A stretch of 64,000 nucleotides of DNA from CAZNVB01 sp964576265. GTDB lineage: Bacteria; Acidobacteriota; Aminicenantia; Aminicenantales; UBA8522. Each line of letters opens with the position of its first letter. Positions within the stretch are counted from its first letter, which is position 1. The translations under genes and the position numbers were made by a program. The notes beneath the pieces were generated by a model. The model did not search any database, was not told where the DNA came from, and saw only the letters and a list, made by a program, of their open reading frames with translations. The DNA is taken from the NCBI GenBank assembly GCA_964576265.1, contig CAZNVB010000270.1, positions 19,856-83,855 on the forward strand, in the 5' to 3' direction. This document shows, piece after piece, positions 62,596 through 64,000 of this stretch.

Positions 62596-62624
62596 TTGCC
62601 AAAGGCGCGTGAATCTGTTATTTT
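62596..62624 (+). promoter_or_regulatory. Promoter of pyrK-pyrD
   Basis: TTGCCA (62596-62601), 17 bp, TATTTT (62619-62624). It leaves about 13 nt before the ATG at 62644 and rules out the upstream in-frame start. It is divergent from the aminotransferase promoter. Confidence 0.5.
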
Positions 62625-62643
62625 TGACCAACAAGACGCCCCG

Positions 62644-63582
62644 ATGCACAAAGATTCCGCAGCCTTGATCGTCCGGAAAAAAACCTGGGGCGATTATGTC
62701 TGTCTCGGTTTGCGTTCCCCCCGGATTGCGGCCGAGGCCAAACCCGGCCAGTTTCTGATGATTCGAGCAAGCCAGGAGCCGTTTCCTCTGCTCAGGCGCC
62801 CGTTCAGCATCCACGGCCGCGAAACCGGAACCGTCGAGATTTTTTTTGCCCGGACCGGGATCGGCACCTCCATCCTGGCGGAAAAAAAACCGGGGGAAAC
62901 GCTCGACATTTTGGGCCCGCTCGGCAACGGTTTCAGAATCTGGCGGAAGCGAAAATCTCTGGGCGCAGAAAAAAAACCGGCTCGGGCGGAGCTGAGGACA
63001 GAGCTCCGAGGACAGGTGCTCGATCTTGTCGGCGGCGGCCGGGGAATCGCGCCGCTTTATTTTCTCGCCCTGGAGCTCCGGCGCCGGGGAGCCCGGCCGC
63101 GGATCTTCTACGGCGGCCGGAGCGAACCCGACCTCCCGCTCCTGGAAAAATTCGCCTCCCGGGATTTTGATATCTTTGTTTCGACGGATGACGGATCGCT
63201 CGGGTTTTACGGACCGGTCACCTCGATGCTCGAGACGGAACTTCGGCGCTCAACCTCGGCGATCAATTCCTCCGAATCGGAGGGTGGAAAGGCCCGAGGC
63301 TCCGGGATTCAGGCGGGCAAGACGTCGCCCCTCCCGGCGCGAATTTTCGCCTGCGGACCCGACGCCATGATGGAAGAGGTCGCCCGATTGGGCGCGGAGT
63401 TCGATATTCCGGTCGAGGTCTCGCTCGAATCCATCATGGGCTGCGGAATCGGCGCCTGCTGGGGCTGCGTGAAGAAAATCAAAAAGGGAAGGGACGTCGA
63501 GTGGATAAAAATTTGCTCGGAGGGTCCGGTGTTCGACGCCTCTGAAGTCGTCTGGCATGAAACCCCGGCCGAGGGACGTTGA
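62644..63582 (+). CDS. pyrK: Dihydroorotate dehydrogenase electron-transfer subunit
   Basis: A 312-residue FAD/[2Fe-2S] protein. The FAD part includes PGQFLMIRASQEPFPLLRRPF and the NAD part VGGGRGIAPLYFLA. The iron-sulfur cysteines are CGIGACWGC plus a later Cys in WIKICSEGPVF. PyrK passes electrons from PyrD to NAD+. It is about 50 residues longer than usual, with two polar inserts (about 102-122 and 202-232, rich in Lys, Ser and Gly). The start is the ATG at 62644, which gives MHKDSAALIV. It overlaps pyrD by one base (TGATG). Confidence 0.88.
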   Translation: MHKDSAALIVRKKTWGDYVCLGLRSPRIAAEAKPGQFLMIRASQEPFPLLRRPFSIHGRETGTVEIFFARTGIGTSILAEKKPGETLDILGPLGNGFRIWRKRKSLGAEKKPARAELRTELRGQVLDLVGGGRGIAPLYFLALELRRRGARPRIFYGGRSEPDLPLLEKFASRDFDIFVSTDDGSLGFYGPVTSMLETELRRSTSAINSSESEGGKARGSGIQAGKTSPLPARIFACGPDAMMEEVARLGAEFDIPVEVSLESIMGCGIGACWGCVKKIKKGRDVEWIKICSEGPVFDASEVVWHETPAEGR

Positions 63583-64000
63583 TGAAAGCGAAAAGCACGC
63601 CGCCGACCCGCTCCACGGAATCGCCGGGAAGACAAGCGGCCGGCCATTTGAACCCTCCCTCGAGAGGACAGAGGAAAGGAGACGGGCTGAAAAAGACGGG
63701 CCGGCCAGGACCTGATCTGGCCGTCGACCTTGGATTCCTCAAACTCCGGAATCCCGTGCTCGTCGCCAGCGGCACGTTCGGCTACGGCACGGAGTATCTT
63801 CCCTTCCTCGACCTCTCGCGACTCGGCGGAATCGTGGTCAAGGGACTGTATTTCGAGCCGCGGCCCGGAAACCCACCGCCCCGCCTGGCCGAAACTCCGA
63901 GCGGATTGATCAATTCGATCGGATTACAAGGAATTGGCGTCCGGGCCTTCCGCCGCGATGTCCTTTCCCGGATCGCTCGATTCAAAACGCCGATCATCGT
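63582..64000 (+). CDS. pyrD: Dihydroorotate dehydrogenase, class 1B (3' end off the window)
   Basis: The first 139 codons are present. The family begins at about residue 46 with LAVDLGFLKLRNPVLVASGT and continues FGYGTEYLPFLDLSRLGGIV, VVKGLYFEPRPGNPPPR and GLINSIGLQG (FMN contact). The enzyme oxidises dihydroorotate to orotate in pyrimidine synthesis. A 45-residue Lys/Arg/Pro-rich start comes before the conserved part, unusual for PyrD; an internal start near the LKKTGRPGPD stretch is possible. The gene continues beyond the window. Confidence 0.88.
   Translation, partial: MKAKSTPPTRSTESPGRQAAGHLNPPSRGQRKGDGLKKTGRPGPDLAVDLGFLKLRNPVLVASGTFGYGTEYLPFLDLSRLGGIVVKGLYFEPRPGNPPPRLAETPSGLINSIGLQGIGVRAFRRDVLSRIARFKTPII

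Overview
The window is a GC-rich bacterial chromosome segment with about 47 protein genes and short intergenic spaces. I saw no rRNA, tRNA, CRISPR array or prophage. The gene content suggests a Gram-negative heterotroph of the Aminicenantes/Acidobacteriota type: a TonB-dependent receptor with a C-terminal Phe, several Tat-type signal peptides, SBBP, FG-GAP and NHL propellers, DUF6599, DUF5107 and DUF362 proteins, and many secreted peptidases. The phylum is an inference. Promoters resemble sigma70 sites (TTGACA, 17 bp, TATAAT), and several genes appear to start right at the predicted transcript start (leaderless).

Layout. 1-6.9 kb: a DUF5107 protein cut by the left edge, a DegT-type PLP enzyme, a secreted sialidase-like protein, a Tat-exported GH20-like protein, and a DHH phosphoesterase. 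7-10.3 kb: a two-gene unit of unknown function whose first gene carries a frameshift, a PlsC-like acyltransferase, and a cytoplasmic sialidase-like protein. 10.4-19.1 kb: a seven-gene minus-strand operon (aldo/keto reductase, Gfo/Idh/MocA dehydrogenase, HpcH/HpaI aldolase, SDR, sodium:solute symporter, an amidohydrolase-aminotransferase fusion, a URO-D family protein). It looks like uptake and breakdown of a small sugar- or acid-like compound. 19.2-21.3 kb: a nitroreductase and a secreted GH43/GH32-like protein.

21.4-36.7 kb is rich in peptidases and exported enzymes: an M16 protease, an FG-GAP repeat protein, a Tat-type CrtI-like oxidoreductase coupled to a PBP4-type carboxypeptidase, TldD and TldE, an M3 oligopeptidase, and a PflX-like radical SAM protein with a Tat-type N-terminus. 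36.8-43.7 kb holds DNA and sugar functions: a PIF1 helicase with a WYL-like tail, convergent with an AddB/Cas4-like Fe-S nuclease; a VapBC-type toxin-antitoxin pair; and a GHMP-kinase/nucleotidyltransferase fusion with a long leader.

43.8-57.1 kb: S9 and M28 peptidases back to back, a seven-repeat SBBP protein coupled to a TonB receptor and a DUF6599 protein, then DUF362 and NHL proteins. 57.2-64 kb: a thioredoxin reductase-like enzyme, a membrane Ser/Thr kinase, a small membrane protein, an aminotransferase-rhodanese-DoxX/MauE operon, and divergent pyrK-pyrD, with pyrD cut by the right edge. Four copies of a short GGGGTCAGGTCTT element lie between genes.

Together the genes describe a cell that degrades exported or environmental protein and glycoconjugates, imports the products and ferments or oxidises them. 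The best candidates for undescribed biology are the seven-gene operon with its fusion enzyme, the kinase/nucleotidyltransferase fusion, and the Tat-signalled radical SAM and TldD proteins.
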